Part shown: positions 1 to 8,245 of the stretch, piece by piece
How positions within the stretch are numbered: position 1 is the first letter of the stretch
Layout: every line of letters begins with the position of its first letter
Assembly (NCBI GenBank): GCA_029260755.1
Contig: JAJDCQ010000166.1
Coordinates: forward strand, 1-34,184
DNA from: Planctomycetota bacterium
GTDB lineage: Bacteria; Planctomycetota; J058; JAJDCQ01
Reading direction: 5' to 3'
Length of the DNA stretch: 34,184 nucleotides
The notes under the pieces: model-generated
Told to the model about the DNA's origin: nothing
Databases searched by the model: none
The model's input: the letters and a program-made list of their open reading frames with translations, nothing else
Program-made: the position numbers and the translations under genes

Positions 1-1
1 G

Positions 2-166
2 TCGGTGAACTTCGTCTGCCGCCCGTGGTGCGCCTCGGGCGACTACTGGGACGTCTACTGGGACCTCACCCGCTCGGTGAAGGAGAAGTTCGACGAGGCG
101 GGCGTCTCGATCCCGTTCCCGCAGACCGACGTCCACGTCCATCAGGTCGCGGCGGCGGCCTCGTAG
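2..166 (+). CDS. MscS-type mechanosensitive channel, C-terminal end (partial)
   Basis: The open frame enters from the left edge and ends with TAG at 164-166, giving the last 54 residues of a protein. The stretch reads VNFVCRPWCASGDYWDVYWD followed by a helix and an ISIPFPQxDVHVHQ-type ending. This is the classic C-terminal cytoplasmic beta/alpha segment of MscS-family channels (E. coli MscS has VNFVVRVWSNSGDLQNVYWD and ISFPYPQMDV). Family role: a tension-gated inner-membrane pore that releases solutes on hypo-osmotic shock. The membrane part lies outside the window. A separate MscS-like 5' end closes the window on the right, but the two pieces are not directly joinable. The gene is convergent with the kinase gene ending at 480. 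Confidence 0.88.
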   Translation, partial: SVNFVCRPWCASGDYWDVYWDLTRSVKEKFDEAGVSIPFPQTDVHVHQVAAAAS

Positions 167-479
167 AGTCCGTAGGGCTATCGGGTCCAATGGTCTCGCC
201 TTCGGCGAGCAGATGTCACCACGGAGGCACGGAGAACACGGAGAATTCACGGAGCACGCGCCGAGCGCTCGAAGACCCGGATCCCCTCCGAGGCTCCTCC
301 GTGCTCGGTGCCTCCGTGGTTTCATCCCCTCGGCGGAGGCGAAGCCAAACCAACCCGGGCTGAGCTGGTCGCGTCTCTCTCCGTGAGTCCTCCGTGCCCT
401 CCGTGTCTCCGTGGTTTCATCCTCTTCGCCGAAGGCGAAGCCGGTGGGGCCGCGGTCACCTGAGCCGCCCCTGGGGCCG
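167..479. repeat. Convergent spacer with three copies of a CCACGGAGGCACGGAG repeat and associated hairpins
   Basis: This 313-base gene-free stretch lies between two convergent genes. It has one forward copy (217-255, ACCACGGAGGCACGGAG then ACACGGAG and TCACGGAG echoes) and two inverted copies (294-327 and 379-424, CTCCGTGCCTCCGTGGTTTCAT). Each copy has a GC-rich hairpin at the same end: CTCGCC-TTC-GGCGAG at 195-209, CTTCGCC-GAA-GGCGAAG at 424-440 and a weaker one near 328-339. I recall this element, read as HHGGTEDTE-like peptides when mis-annotated, as a dispersed intergenic repeat in several bacterial phyla including Planctomycetes. Because the flanking genes converge, the hairpins may act as a two-way terminator. 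No gene is supported here. Confidence 0.85.
424..440. terminator. Hairpin CTTCGCC-GAA-GGCGAAG, possible bidirectional terminator
   Basis: A perfect 7-bp stem with a 3-base loop lies 40 bases downstream of the kinase stop codon (minus strand) inside the repeat-rich spacer. No T-tract follows on either side, so the terminator role is inferred from position only. The hairpin recurs in variant form next to the other repeat copies. Confidence 0.4.
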
Positions 480-3400
480 TCAATCGTCCCCGAGCGCCTC
501 GAGCTCCGACTCGAGCTGGAGGACGGCCGCCGCGTCGGCCGCCGCCGCCGCCAGTCGCGTGTCCCGCAACGCGATCTCGGCGCGGCGCTCGAGCACCGTG
601 ATCCGTTCCCGGAGCAGCTTCCGCTCGTCGCCCCGGCCGCGTGGGCCGGGGCGCGTCGCCTCGAGGAGGGCGAGGGCCGCGTCCAGCTCGGCCGTCGCCT
701 CCTCGAGCCGGTCGCGCGACTCGAGGAGGCCCGCCCGCTCGCGCCGGAAGATCGCCAGGTTGCTCCGGTAGAGGAACCGCGACGGCCCCTCGAGCTCGGC
801 GAGCGGCGCGGACACCTCGATCGCCCGGCCGAGGTCGTCGATCGCGAGGTCGGGCTGCCCGAGTCTATCGTGGGCGAGGCCGCGGCGCTCGAGGCTCAGC
901 CCGAGCCAGAACGTCGCGTCCTCGACGCGTCCGTCCGGTCCGGTCGCCGCTTCGATCGTCTCGACGATCGTGTCGAAGTCGGCGACGGCATCCCTGGGGC
1001 GACCGATCCGCCGGAACAGCTCGGCGCGCTCGAAGTGGTACATCGCGACCTGCGCGACGTCCACCGGCGCCGTCCGAGCGAAGCGGATCGCGACGGCGAA
1101 CGCGTCGAGCGCCTCGGACGACCGGCCGTGCGCCTCGTGATGCCGCGCGAGGCGGAACGCGACGAGCTGCGCCTCCGAGCCGTGAAACGCCATCTCGTCG
1201 GCGAGCTTGATCCCGGCCGCCAGGAGATCGAACGAGGTCGGCGCCTCGTGCTCGACCGGCACCTCGCAGCAAGCCGGCCGGCCGAGCGACGCGAGCGCGC
1301 GGGCGACGTCCTCGACCTCGCCGATCACCTCGCCGGCGCGGTCGAGCGCCCACGCCCGATCGGCGCCGGCCCGGGCGAGCGCGGTCACGAACGGCTTCGC
1401 CTCGCGCTGCCGCTCGACCGCGCGGAGGGCGGCTCGCGCCGCGCGGGCGAGGTCGGCGCCGACGCGAGCCGCACGCGGCTCGTCGCGATCGATGAGGACG
1501 TCGGCGAGGCGCTCCGAGAGCAGCGGCCACGGGACCGCGTTCGGCTCCTCGAGCGCGGCCGCTCGCTCGAGCGCGGTGAGGGCGTCGTCGAATCGACCGA
1601 GCTTCTCGAGGACGTAGGCGGCGATCGTCTGCACCCAGGCCGCCTCGACCTCGCTCGCGAGGGCCGCCCGGACCCACGGCTCGGCCCGCGATCGCCATTG
1701 CCGGTAGGCCTCCTCGTCGAGCGCGCGCGTGTCGTGACGCGCGACGAGGCGGGCGAGGAGGAGGAGGACGGCCGGCGATCGGAGGGCCGGCCGCCGGGCG
1801 ACCTCGGCGTCGGCCCGGGCGACGACCGCCGCCTCGTCGACGCGGCGCCAGTGCTCGGCGACCTCGAAGAAGCCGAGCGGGCTCGCGCCGAACGGCTCGA
1901 GGAACGCGGCGACGAGGATCGCCCGCTCGAGATCGGCCTCGCCAGCGGCGCCCTCGCGGGCGCGATCGGGGCGCGCCGCGCGAATCAACCCGTGGAGCCG
2001 GGCGATCTCGGAAGGGGTCGGCGTGATCGCCCCGGCCGGGGCGCGCTGCTGGAGCGACAGGATCGCGCGGGCCCGCTCGACGTCGCGCTCGGTGGCGGCG
2101 ACGAACGCCGCGCCCAGAGCGTCGACGAGAACGGGCGGAAAGCGGCTCGCGTCGGCGTCGACGCCGTGGCGCTCGCCCGCGGTGACGAACGCATCGATCG
2201 CCTCCTCGGGGCGCGGCGGGGAGGCGGCGATGGCCGCCTCGCCCCGCCGGAGGAGGAGCGCCCCGCGGAGCGGCTCGGCGAGGCCGGGCAGGTCGTAGAG
2301 CCTCGCGAACGCCTCCGCGTCGGCGGGCGGCGCGAGCTCGCCGCGGGCGACGGCGGCGGCGCGCCCGAGCAGCTCCTCGTCGGACGGACCGGGCGGGCCG
2401 ACCGGCGTGGGCGAGCTGGTCCGCCGACCGTAGACGACGACGAGCACGACGGCCGCGACCACGACCACGACGAACCCGACCGCGACGAGCCCGCCGAGGC
2501 CGCGTCGTCGCGTGAGGGGCCGCGAGGGAGGTCGCGCGGGCGTCGCCGCGGGCGCCTCGCCCGAGGGAGGAGCGATCGGGACGGTCGGCGCCGAGGCGAC
2601 CGCCGTGTCGCGACGAGGGCGCGCGTCGGACGGCGGCGGCGCCCACTCCGCCGTGGGCGAGGTCAGATCGGCGGCGCCCTCCATCCGCGAGAGCGGTCCC
2701 CCGGCGTAGCTCGGCCCGTCGCCGGCGTTGGACGACGACCCGTCCCCGCGGGCCGGGTCGGTCGCCGCGAGCCAGCCCTCGAGCGCCTCGGCGAACGCGA
2801 TCGCCGAGCGCTGCCGCGCCTCGGGCCCCTTCGAGAGCGCCCGCAGACAGATCGCCTCGAGGGCGGCGTCGATCCCGGGACGGTGGCGGTGGAGCGCGAC
2901 CGGCTCGGTCTTGATCACGTCGAGGATGACCCGGGTCGTCTCCTGCGGCTTGAACGGCGTGCGCGCCGTCAGGGTGACGTAGAGGAGACCGCCGAGGCCG
3001 TAGACGTCGGTCGTCGCGCCGAGGCGCCGGTCGTCGGGGCTGTCGAGCTGCTCGGGCGCCATCCACATCGGCGTGCCGAGCAGCTCGCCGGTCCGGGTCA
3101 GGTGCGTCGCGGTCACGTCGAAGGCGAGGCCGAAGTCGAGCAGCCGCGGCCGACCGACCGGATCGATCAGGACGTTCTCCGACTTGAGGTCGCGGTGAAT
3201 CACGCCCGCCTCGTGGGCGAACTGGATCGCGCGCGCGCACGCGGCGACGAGGCGGGCGGCCTCGCGAGGTGGGTAGGGTCCGTCGCGGACGAGGATCGCC
3301 GCGAGCGGCTCGCCCCGGACGTACTCCATCGCGAGCCACGGCCGACCCTGATCGACGCCGGCCTCGTAGATCCGGACGATCCCGGGGTGCGCGCGCGTCC

Positions 3401-3596
3401 GGAAGAGCGCGTCCATCTCGCGCCGAAAGCGCTCGACCGACCGGCCGGCCTCGTCGCCGGCGAACCGGGGATTGATGACCTTGACCGCGTCCTGCCGTCC
3501 GGTCGAATGCCGGGCTCGATAGACCGCGCCCATCCCCCCCTGACCGAGGAGATCCTCGATCACGTAGGGGCCGATCCGGCTACCGCGCGAAAGCAC
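480..3596 (-). CDS. Transmembrane Ser/Thr protein kinase with TPR-like ectodomain (kinase 1)
   Basis: Predicted protein of 1038 residues with a PknB-type kinase domain at about 8-275. The glycine loop is GQGGMGAVY (18-26), the ATP-binding Lys is K39, the catalytic loop HRDLKSEN is at 134-141, DFG is at 154-156 and MAPEQ is at 179-183, so it looks active. A Pro/Ala-rich linker (about 280-365) leads to one membrane helix (about 367-389). About 650 residues of Ala/Leu-rich helical repeats follow, becoming clearly TPR-like near the C-terminus and carrying a Cys pair (776-777). Family role: cytoplasmic phosphorylation in response to an extracytoplasmic signal, here unknown. The GTG start at 3596 lies just before the conserved GSRIGPY segment and 15 bases after the HD-GYP stop codon, so the two genes probably form one transcript. 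The ectodomain resembles that of the kinase at 13234-16182. No clear Shine-Dalgarno sequence is seen. Confidence 0.93.
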   Translation of the reverse strand: MLSRGSRIGPYVIEDLLGQGGMGAVYRARHSTGRQDAVKVINPRFAGDEAGRSVERFRREMDALFRTRAHPGIVRIYEAGVDQGRPWLAMEYVRGEPLAAILVRDGPYPPREAARLVAACARAIQFAHEAGVIHRDLKSENVLIDPVGRPRLLDFGLAFDVTATHLTRTGELLGTPMWMAPEQLDSPDDRRLGATTDVYGLGGLLYVTLTARTPFKPQETTRVILDVIKTEPVALHRHRPGIDAALEAICLRALSKGPEARQRSAIAFAEALEGWLAATDPARGDGSSSNAGDGPSYAGGPLSRMEGAADLTSPTAEWAPPPSDARPRRDTAVASAPTVPIAPPSGEAPAATPARPPSRPLTRRRGLGGLVAVGFVVVVVAAVVLVVVYGRRTSSPTPVGPPGPSDEELLGRAAAVARGELAPPADAEAFARLYDLPGLAEPLRGALLLRRGEAAIAASPPRPEEAIDAFVTAGERHGVDADASRFPPVLVDALGAAFVAATERDVERARAILSLQQRAPAGAITPTPSEIARLHGLIRAARPDRAREGAAGEADLERAILVAAFLEPFGASPLGFFEVAEHWRRVDEAAVVARADAEVARRPALRSPAVLLLLARLVARHDTRALDEEAYRQWRSRAEPWVRAALASEVEAAWVQTIAAYVLEKLGRFDDALTALERAAALEEPNAVPWPLLSERLADVLIDRDEPRAARVGADLARAARAALRAVERQREAKPFVTALARAGADRAWALDRAGEVIGEVEDVARALASLGRPACCEVPVEHEAPTSFDLLAAGIKLADEMAFHGSEAQLVAFRLARHHEAHGRSSEALDAFAVAIRFARTAPVDVAQVAMYHFERAELFRRIGRPRDAVADFDTIVETIEAATGPDGRVEDATFWLGLSLERRGLAHDRLGQPDLAIDDLGRAIEVSAPLAELEGPSRFLYRSNLAIFRRERAGLLESRDRLEEATAELDAALALLEATRPGPRGRGDERKLLRERITVLERRAEIALRDTRLAAAAADAAAVLQLESELEALGDD

Positions 3597-3611
3597 GTGG
3601 ACGCTGGGCGA

Positions 3612-4841
3612 TCAGCCCGAGCGCGGACGGCCCGGCCCGGGCGGAGGACCGCGCCTCGAGCCGGAGCCGGGCGCCAGGCGCTTGGAGTCGCTCTGGGTCG
3701 GCGGGCGGACGTCCGCCAGCCGTGGTAGTCGGCCGGTCACCGGTCGCCGCGCCGGCACGTGCCGGCCCGAGGGTGGGCGGGGGTCCTTCGGGGTCCACGC
3801 GTCGCGGTCGAGGCCGGTCCAGCCGGCCGGCGCCGCGTCGGCGCCCCTGGTCTGGATGAGCTCGGCGAGGGCGCGGACGATGTCCCCGTCCCACCACCCC
3901 TTCTCGGCCTCCTTGCGGAGGATCTCGAGGGCGCGCTCGGGCGGGCCCGCCTGGAGGTAGGCGCGGGCGCCGGTGAGCGCGTCGAACACGCTCGTGACCG
4001 CGATCACGCGGGCCGCGAACGGGATCTGGGCCGCCTGGAGTCGGTCGGGGTAGCCGCTGCCGTCGAGGTGCTCGTGGTGCCAGCGGATCGCCGGGAGGGC
4101 GTCGCGGAGCACGCTGATGCGGCGGCACATCTGCCAGCCGCGCTCGGGGTGGCACTTGACCACCTCGAACTCCTCCGGCGTGAGGGCGCCGGGCTTGTTG
4201 AGGATCTCGATCGGCACGGCGATCTTGCCGACGTCGTGGAAGAGGCCGGCCCGGCACAGCAGCCCGATCTCCTCGGGGGCGCGGCCGAGGAGCTCGCCCA
4301 GGGCCGCCGAGAGGCGCGCGACGCGCTCGCTGTGGGGCGCCTTGTCCTCGATCGCGCGCAGCATCGAGTGGAAGACGTCGTCGTTCGCGAACAGCTCGTC
4401 GGTCACCCGCTCGCGCGCCATCAGGCTGCGGACGCGGGCGCTCACCTCCTCGGCCCGGAACGGCTTGCAGACGTAGTCGTCGGCGCCGGCCTCGATCCCG
4501 TAGACCCGATCGGAGTACTCCGAGAGGCCGGTCACCATCATGATCGGAGTGAGCTTCGTCGGCTCGTTGTCCCGGAGCGCGCGGCAGACCTGGAACCCGT
4601 TCATCCCGCCCGGCATCACCGCATCGACGATGATGACGTCGGGCGGATTCCGGCTCGCCTCGACGATCAGGTCCTCGCCGCTCGAGTAGGTGCCGACCTC
4701 GAAGCCCGCCGTCGACAGGACGCGGTTCACCAGGTCGCGGACGAGCTTCTCATCGTCGGCCGCGAGCACCCGAGGCCGGGCTCCGGGGGCCCGCGGGGTG
4801 GCCGTTCGCGGCGCCGGGGCGGCGACCTCGACCTCACCCAT
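3612..4841 (-). CDS. Response regulator with receiver and HD-GYP (c-di-GMP phosphodiesterase-type) domains
   Basis: Receiver domain at about 22-140 with acidic pair DD (29-30), phospho-acceptor D73 (VDAVMPG) and K126. The HD-GYP domain at about 160-330 shows H170, HDVGK (202-206), HHEHLDGSGYP (255-265) and the FDALT stretch. Family role: phosphorylation-controlled hydrolysis of cyclic di-GMP. Two oddities stand out. The Asp expected in the A-D-x-F-D-A-L-T motif, the last metal ligand of the HD superfamily, is Ser (VTSVFDALT, S284). The loop before the first His is about four residues shorter than usual (EDKAPHSERV). Activity is therefore uncertain. A Pro/Arg-rich tail ends the protein. Numbering uses ATG 4841; a TTG at 4853 is possible and has a GAGAG stretch nearby. 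The gene lies 15 bases upstream of kinase 1 and probably shares its transcript, which suggests functional coupling. Confidence 0.92.
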   Translation of the reverse strand: MGEVEVAAPAPRTATPRAPGARPRVLAADDEKLVRDLVNRVLSTAGFEVGTYSSGEDLIVEASRNPPDVIIVDAVMPGGMNGFQVCRALRDNEPTKLTPIMMVTGLSEYSDRVYGIEAGADDYVCKPFRAEEVSARVRSLMARERVTDELFANDDVFHSMLRAIEDKAPHSERVARLSAALGELLGRAPEEIGLLCRAGLFHDVGKIAVPIEILNKPGALTPEEFEVVKCHPERGWQMCRRISVLRDALPAIRWHHEHLDGSGYPDRLQAAQIPFAARVIAVTSVFDALTGARAYLQAGPPERALEILRKEAEKGWWDGDIVRALAELIQTRGADAAPAGWTGLDRDAWTPKDPRPPSGRHVPARRPVTGRLPRLADVRPPTQSDSKRLAPGSGSRRGPPPGPGRPRSG

Positions 4842-4890
4842 TCCAAAGTTCAAAGGGGCGCTCTCTCTCGGGTCATTGATTCCGGGTTCG

Positions 4891-4910
4891 CCCGACCTCC
4901 TCGGGTCGGG
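4891..4910. promoter_or_regulatory. Hairpin in the divergent spacer between HD-GYP and kinase 2 genes
   Basis: CCCGACC-TCCTCG-GGTCGGG forms a perfect 7-bp inverted repeat about 50 bases upstream of the HD-GYP start. It could be an operator or a leader hairpin. The rest of the 4842-5084 spacer shows only a weak -35-like TTGACG at 4990 for the rightward kinase, with no convincing -10, so I do not call a promoter. Confidence 0.35.
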
Positions 4911-5084
4911 GTAGGGATGAGGTTACGCGCAGCGGGTCGCCCCTTCAACGGCCATCGGGGGGTCGTGGGGGCGCCGGTTCTTCCCCGGTTTGACGACGGT
5001 CGAGCCGGCCGGCCACGATGACCCCGTGATGGAGATCGTCGACTTCCCAAGCCCCGCGGCAAGCGACTCTTCGGGAGCCCGCGC

Positions 5085-8000
5085 GTGACCGGGTCCGGGC
5101 CCTCGAGCGATCGCATCGACGCGTTCGGCGGCCTGCTCGGCGGCGGCACGTCCGACGCCGGCTCCCTCCCGAGCGCCGAGCGGGAGCCGGCCGCTCCGCG
5201 ACGGTGCGGACCCTACACCCTGCTCGACGAGCTCGGCCGGGGCGGGATGGGCGCGGTGTTCCGCGCGCGCCACGAGCCGACCGGCGCCGAGCACGCCGTG
5301 AAGCTGCTCTCGCCGCCCGAGGGAGATGCCGATCGGACGGGTCGGGCGGTCCGACGCTTCCAGCGCGAGGTCGAGCTCCTCGCCCGGATCGAGCCACACC
5401 CGGGCGTGGTCGCGATCCACGCCTCCGGGCGCGAGGGCGCGGTGAGCTGGTGCGCCATGGAGCTCGTCCACGGAGCGACGCTCGCCGCCGAGATCCGTCG
5501 CCGCGGCCGTCTCCCGCCGCGCGAGGCGGCCGAGGTGGTCGCCGTCCTCGCCGACGCGGTCGACCACGTCCACCGCCACGGCGTCGTCCATCGTGACCTC
5601 AAGCCGAGCAACATCATCATTGAAGGAGGCGTCCCGCGGATCGTCGACTTCGGGATCGCCTACGGCGACCTCGCCGACCGGATCACCCGGACCGGCGAGC
5701 TCCTCGGGACGCCCGCCTTCATGGCGCCCGAGCAGATCGCGCGCGAGAGCGCCGAGTCGGGCGAGCGGCAGATCGCCGCGGCCACCGATGTCTACGGCCT
5801 CGGCGCGATCCTCTACGCCTGCCTCTGCGGCACGCCCCCGTTCGGGACGCTCGGCGGCATGATGATGCTCGCGGCGATCGCCGAGCAGCGGCCGCCCGAC
5901 CCCCGGATGCACGAGCCGTCGATCCCGGTCGACCTCGAGGCGGTCTGCCTCCGCGCCCTCGAGAAGGAGCCGGGCGCGCGCTACGTCCGGGCCGCCGACC
6001 TGGCCGAGGACCTCCGGCGGTCGCTCGGGGGCGAGTCGACGGACGCCCGCCCGCTCGGACGCGTCGCGCGCCTCGTCCGGCGGATCCTCCCGAACCACCG
6101 CCGACGCCGGAGACGCGTGCTGGCCGGCGGCGCGCTCGTCCTGGTCGCGGGTCTGGCGATCGTCGTCACGACCACGATCGCGACGACCCGAACACGCCGC
6201 GCCGAGGAGCGTCGCCGCGAGGTGGCCCGCCTGACGGCCGCCCTCGACCGATCGTTCGACGCGGCGAGCGGCGGCGACCTCGTCGAGCTCGACGCGGCCC
6301 GGTCGACCATCACGGCGCTCGAGGAGCTCGGCGCCATCGAGGGCGACCCGGTGCTGACCGAGCGACGCGAGATCGCCACCGGTCTGGCCGGGCTGGCCGC
6401 GGGGGACATCGAGACCGCCCGCGCTCTCCCGCTGGAGGACGCCCTCTGGCGGGCGCATCGCGAGGCGATCCTCTCCGTCGTCCTCGCGGCCGGCCGCGGC
6501 GACGTGCTCGCCGAGATCGTCGCCCGCGACCGCACCCTCGTCCGGCAGCCGGAGACGGCGCGCCGGATCGCCCGCGCGATCGTCGAGAGGCGACTGCCGC
6601 CGGGAGCGGAGCTCGTCGAGCCGATCGTCCGAACGCTCGCGAGGTCGGACGAGGAGCAGTGGAGGACGCTCGGCGACGCGGCGCAGCGGGATCGAGGCGC
6701 CCTCCGCGCCCAGGTGCTGGCGCGGCGCCTCGAGGTGCTCGCGGCGGAGGCGGACGAGCCGACCCCCGAGCTCGACGTCCTCCTGAAGCAGGTCGTCGCG
6801 GCCAGCCGCCTCCACGGCGAGGCCGCCGAGGTGACGCCGGAGACGCTCGAGCGCCTCTTCGCGCTCGCCGCGCGCGGCGAGCCCGCGTTCGGGAGCGGCG
6901 AGCTCGAGTCGCTCGGCGTGCTCGTCGAGGCGGCGGTCAACGTCCTCCCGCCCGACCACCCGAAGGCCCGCGAGCTCGTCGCCGACCTCCGGCAGCGCGT
7001 CCTCCTGGCGCGGGTGAAGCGGGGCGCGCGCGTCGACCGACGAGACGCGTTCGCGGCGCTCCTTCTCCTCTCGCGGCTCGGAGAGCTCCCGCTCGCGACC
7101 GACCAGCTCCACTACGTCGCCCCGCCGATCGACGAGATCCGCGCGCACGGCGAGGCGATCGTCCGCCGCGGGACCCGTCCGTTCGAGGTCGCCGAGCTGG
7201 CGGCGCTCGCGGTCATCGCCGTCCGCATCGAGCAGCGGGCGCGCGAGCAGGCCGCGGGCCGCGCCCACCTCCCCAGCACCCGATCCGAGGCCCTCATCGC
7301 CCACTGGGACCTCTTCGCGGCGCTCCTCGTGCGCGAGGCCGAGAGCGGCTCACTCCCCGGCTGGGCGTTCGGTGACCTCGCCCGCCTGCTCGCCGGCGCG
7401 ATGCAGCCGTTCGGCGATCCGAGCGTCGAGCCCCCCGAGGTGGTCGTCCGCCTCGCCCGGAGGGCGACGAGCGATCTCGAGGTCGCGTTCGGCCACGGCG
7501 ACGGCGCGCTCGAAGGCGCGTCGCTCGACGAGCTCCGATCACGGCTCGGCGGGGTGCTCTCGCGCGCCTGGGAGCGCTTCTACCGGCGCGACGTGCGCCA
7601 GCGACCCGACGTCCGCCGCGTCGAGCTCACCCGGGATTACCTCCAGTGGCTGATCGAGGTCGAGGGGAAGGGCGCTTCACCCGAGACCCACGCGGTGATC
7701 GTCGAGGTCCTCCGGGACCGAGTCGCGCCGCCGACCTCGTTCCTCGAGGACCCCGACCTCGTCCCACGCATCCCCGACTTCCTGCGCATCGCCGTCGAGA
7801 TGGGACGCAGGACCGCCGAGGCGGACCCGGCGACCGAGCCCACGACCGGGTGCCTGTTCGGCGACCGGAGCGAGGCGCTCGCGTCGGTGATCGACGCGAG
7901 CGTCCCCGAGCGACGGCTCGGCGCCATCGTCCGCGCGCGGCACCTCCTCCGACACGGCGAGCCCGAGGCGGCTCACCGCGTGCTCGCCGAGGCCCGCGCC

Positions 8001-8222
8001 GAGGCGCCGGTCGGGCGCGGGCTCACCTTCCTCATCGACCTCGCGCTCGTCGACGCCCTCCTCCGCCTCCGCCTCCGCGACGAGGCGAGGGCGATCCTGG
8101 AGACCGATCCGGGCGAGCTGTTCGGCGAGCGCGCCGACTACCGAAAGAGAGCCGATCGCTGGCAGCGACTCGGCGACGCGGAGCGGGCCGCGGCCGATCG
8201 GCGCGCGGCCCAGGGGCGCTGA
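5085..8222 (+). CDS. Transmembrane Ser/Thr protein kinase with large helical ectodomain (kinase 2)
   Basis: Predicted protein of 1045 residues. A disordered leader of about 40 residues precedes a PknB-type kinase domain (about 42-315): glycine loop GRGGMGAVF (51-59), ATP Lys K73, HRDLKPSN (169-176), DFG 188-190 and MAPEQ (213-217). All catalytic residues are present. A basic stretch (RRRRR near 340) and a membrane helix (about 345-366) follow. The remaining 680 residues are helical and Arg/Glu/Ala-rich, probably periplasmic, without clean TPR consensus. A lone Cys (923) sits where kinases 1 and 3 have a Cys pair. The start is the GTG at 5085, chosen because no better start lies in the short divergent spacer; it is not certain. 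The gene is divergent from the HD-GYP operon. It ends 23 bases before the thioredoxin/PDZ gene and probably shares its transcript. Confidence 0.92.
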   Translation: MTGSGPSSDRIDAFGGLLGGGTSDAGSLPSAEREPAAPRRCGPYTLLDELGRGGMGAVFRARHEPTGAEHAVKLLSPPEGDADRTGRAVRRFQREVELLARIEPHPGVVAIHASGREGAVSWCAMELVHGATLAAEIRRRGRLPPREAAEVVAVLADAVDHVHRHGVVHRDLKPSNIIIEGGVPRIVDFGIAYGDLADRITRTGELLGTPAFMAPEQIARESAESGERQIAAATDVYGLGAILYACLCGTPPFGTLGGMMMLAAIAEQRPPDPRMHEPSIPVDLEAVCLRALEKEPGARYVRAADLAEDLRRSLGGESTDARPLGRVARLVRRILPNHRRRRRRVLAGGALVLVAGLAIVVTTTIATTRTRRAEERRREVARLTAALDRSFDAASGGDLVELDAARSTITALEELGAIEGDPVLTERREIATGLAGLAAGDIETARALPLEDALWRAHREAILSVVLAAGRGDVLAEIVARDRTLVRQPETARRIARAIVERRLPPGAELVEPIVRTLARSDEEQWRTLGDAAQRDRGALRAQVLARRLEVLAAEADEPTPELDVLLKQVVAASRLHGEAAEVTPETLERLFALAARGEPAFGSGELESLGVLVEAAVNVLPPDHPKARELVADLRQRVLLARVKRGARVDRRDAFAALLLLSRLGELPLATDQLHYVAPPIDEIRAHGEAIVRRGTRPFEVAELAALAVIAVRIEQRAREQAAGRAHLPSTRSEALIAHWDLFAALLVREAESGSLPGWAFGDLARLLAGAMQPFGDPSVEPPEVVVRLARRATSDLEVAFGHGDGALEGASLDELRSRLGGVLSRAWERFYRRDVRQRPDVRRVELTRDYLQWLIEVEGKGASPETHAVIVEVLRDRVAPPTSFLEDPDLVPRIPDFLRIAVEMGRRTAEADPATEPTTGCLFGDRSEALASVIDASVPERRLGAIVRARHLLRHGEPEAAHRVLAEARAEAPVGRGLTFLIDLALVDALLRLRLRDEARAILETDPGELFGERADYRKRADRWQRLGDAERAAADRRAAQGR

Positions 8223-8245
8223 GAACCGAGAGACCCGGAGGTCCC

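Noticed and set aside
411..3728. Long open frame opposite kinase 1, and similar very long frames at 10797-15260 (+) and 11914-16056 (-)
   Set aside because: Arg/Gly/Pro/Ala-rich translations without domains, lying over genes with clear motifs; they arise from third-position G+C bias.
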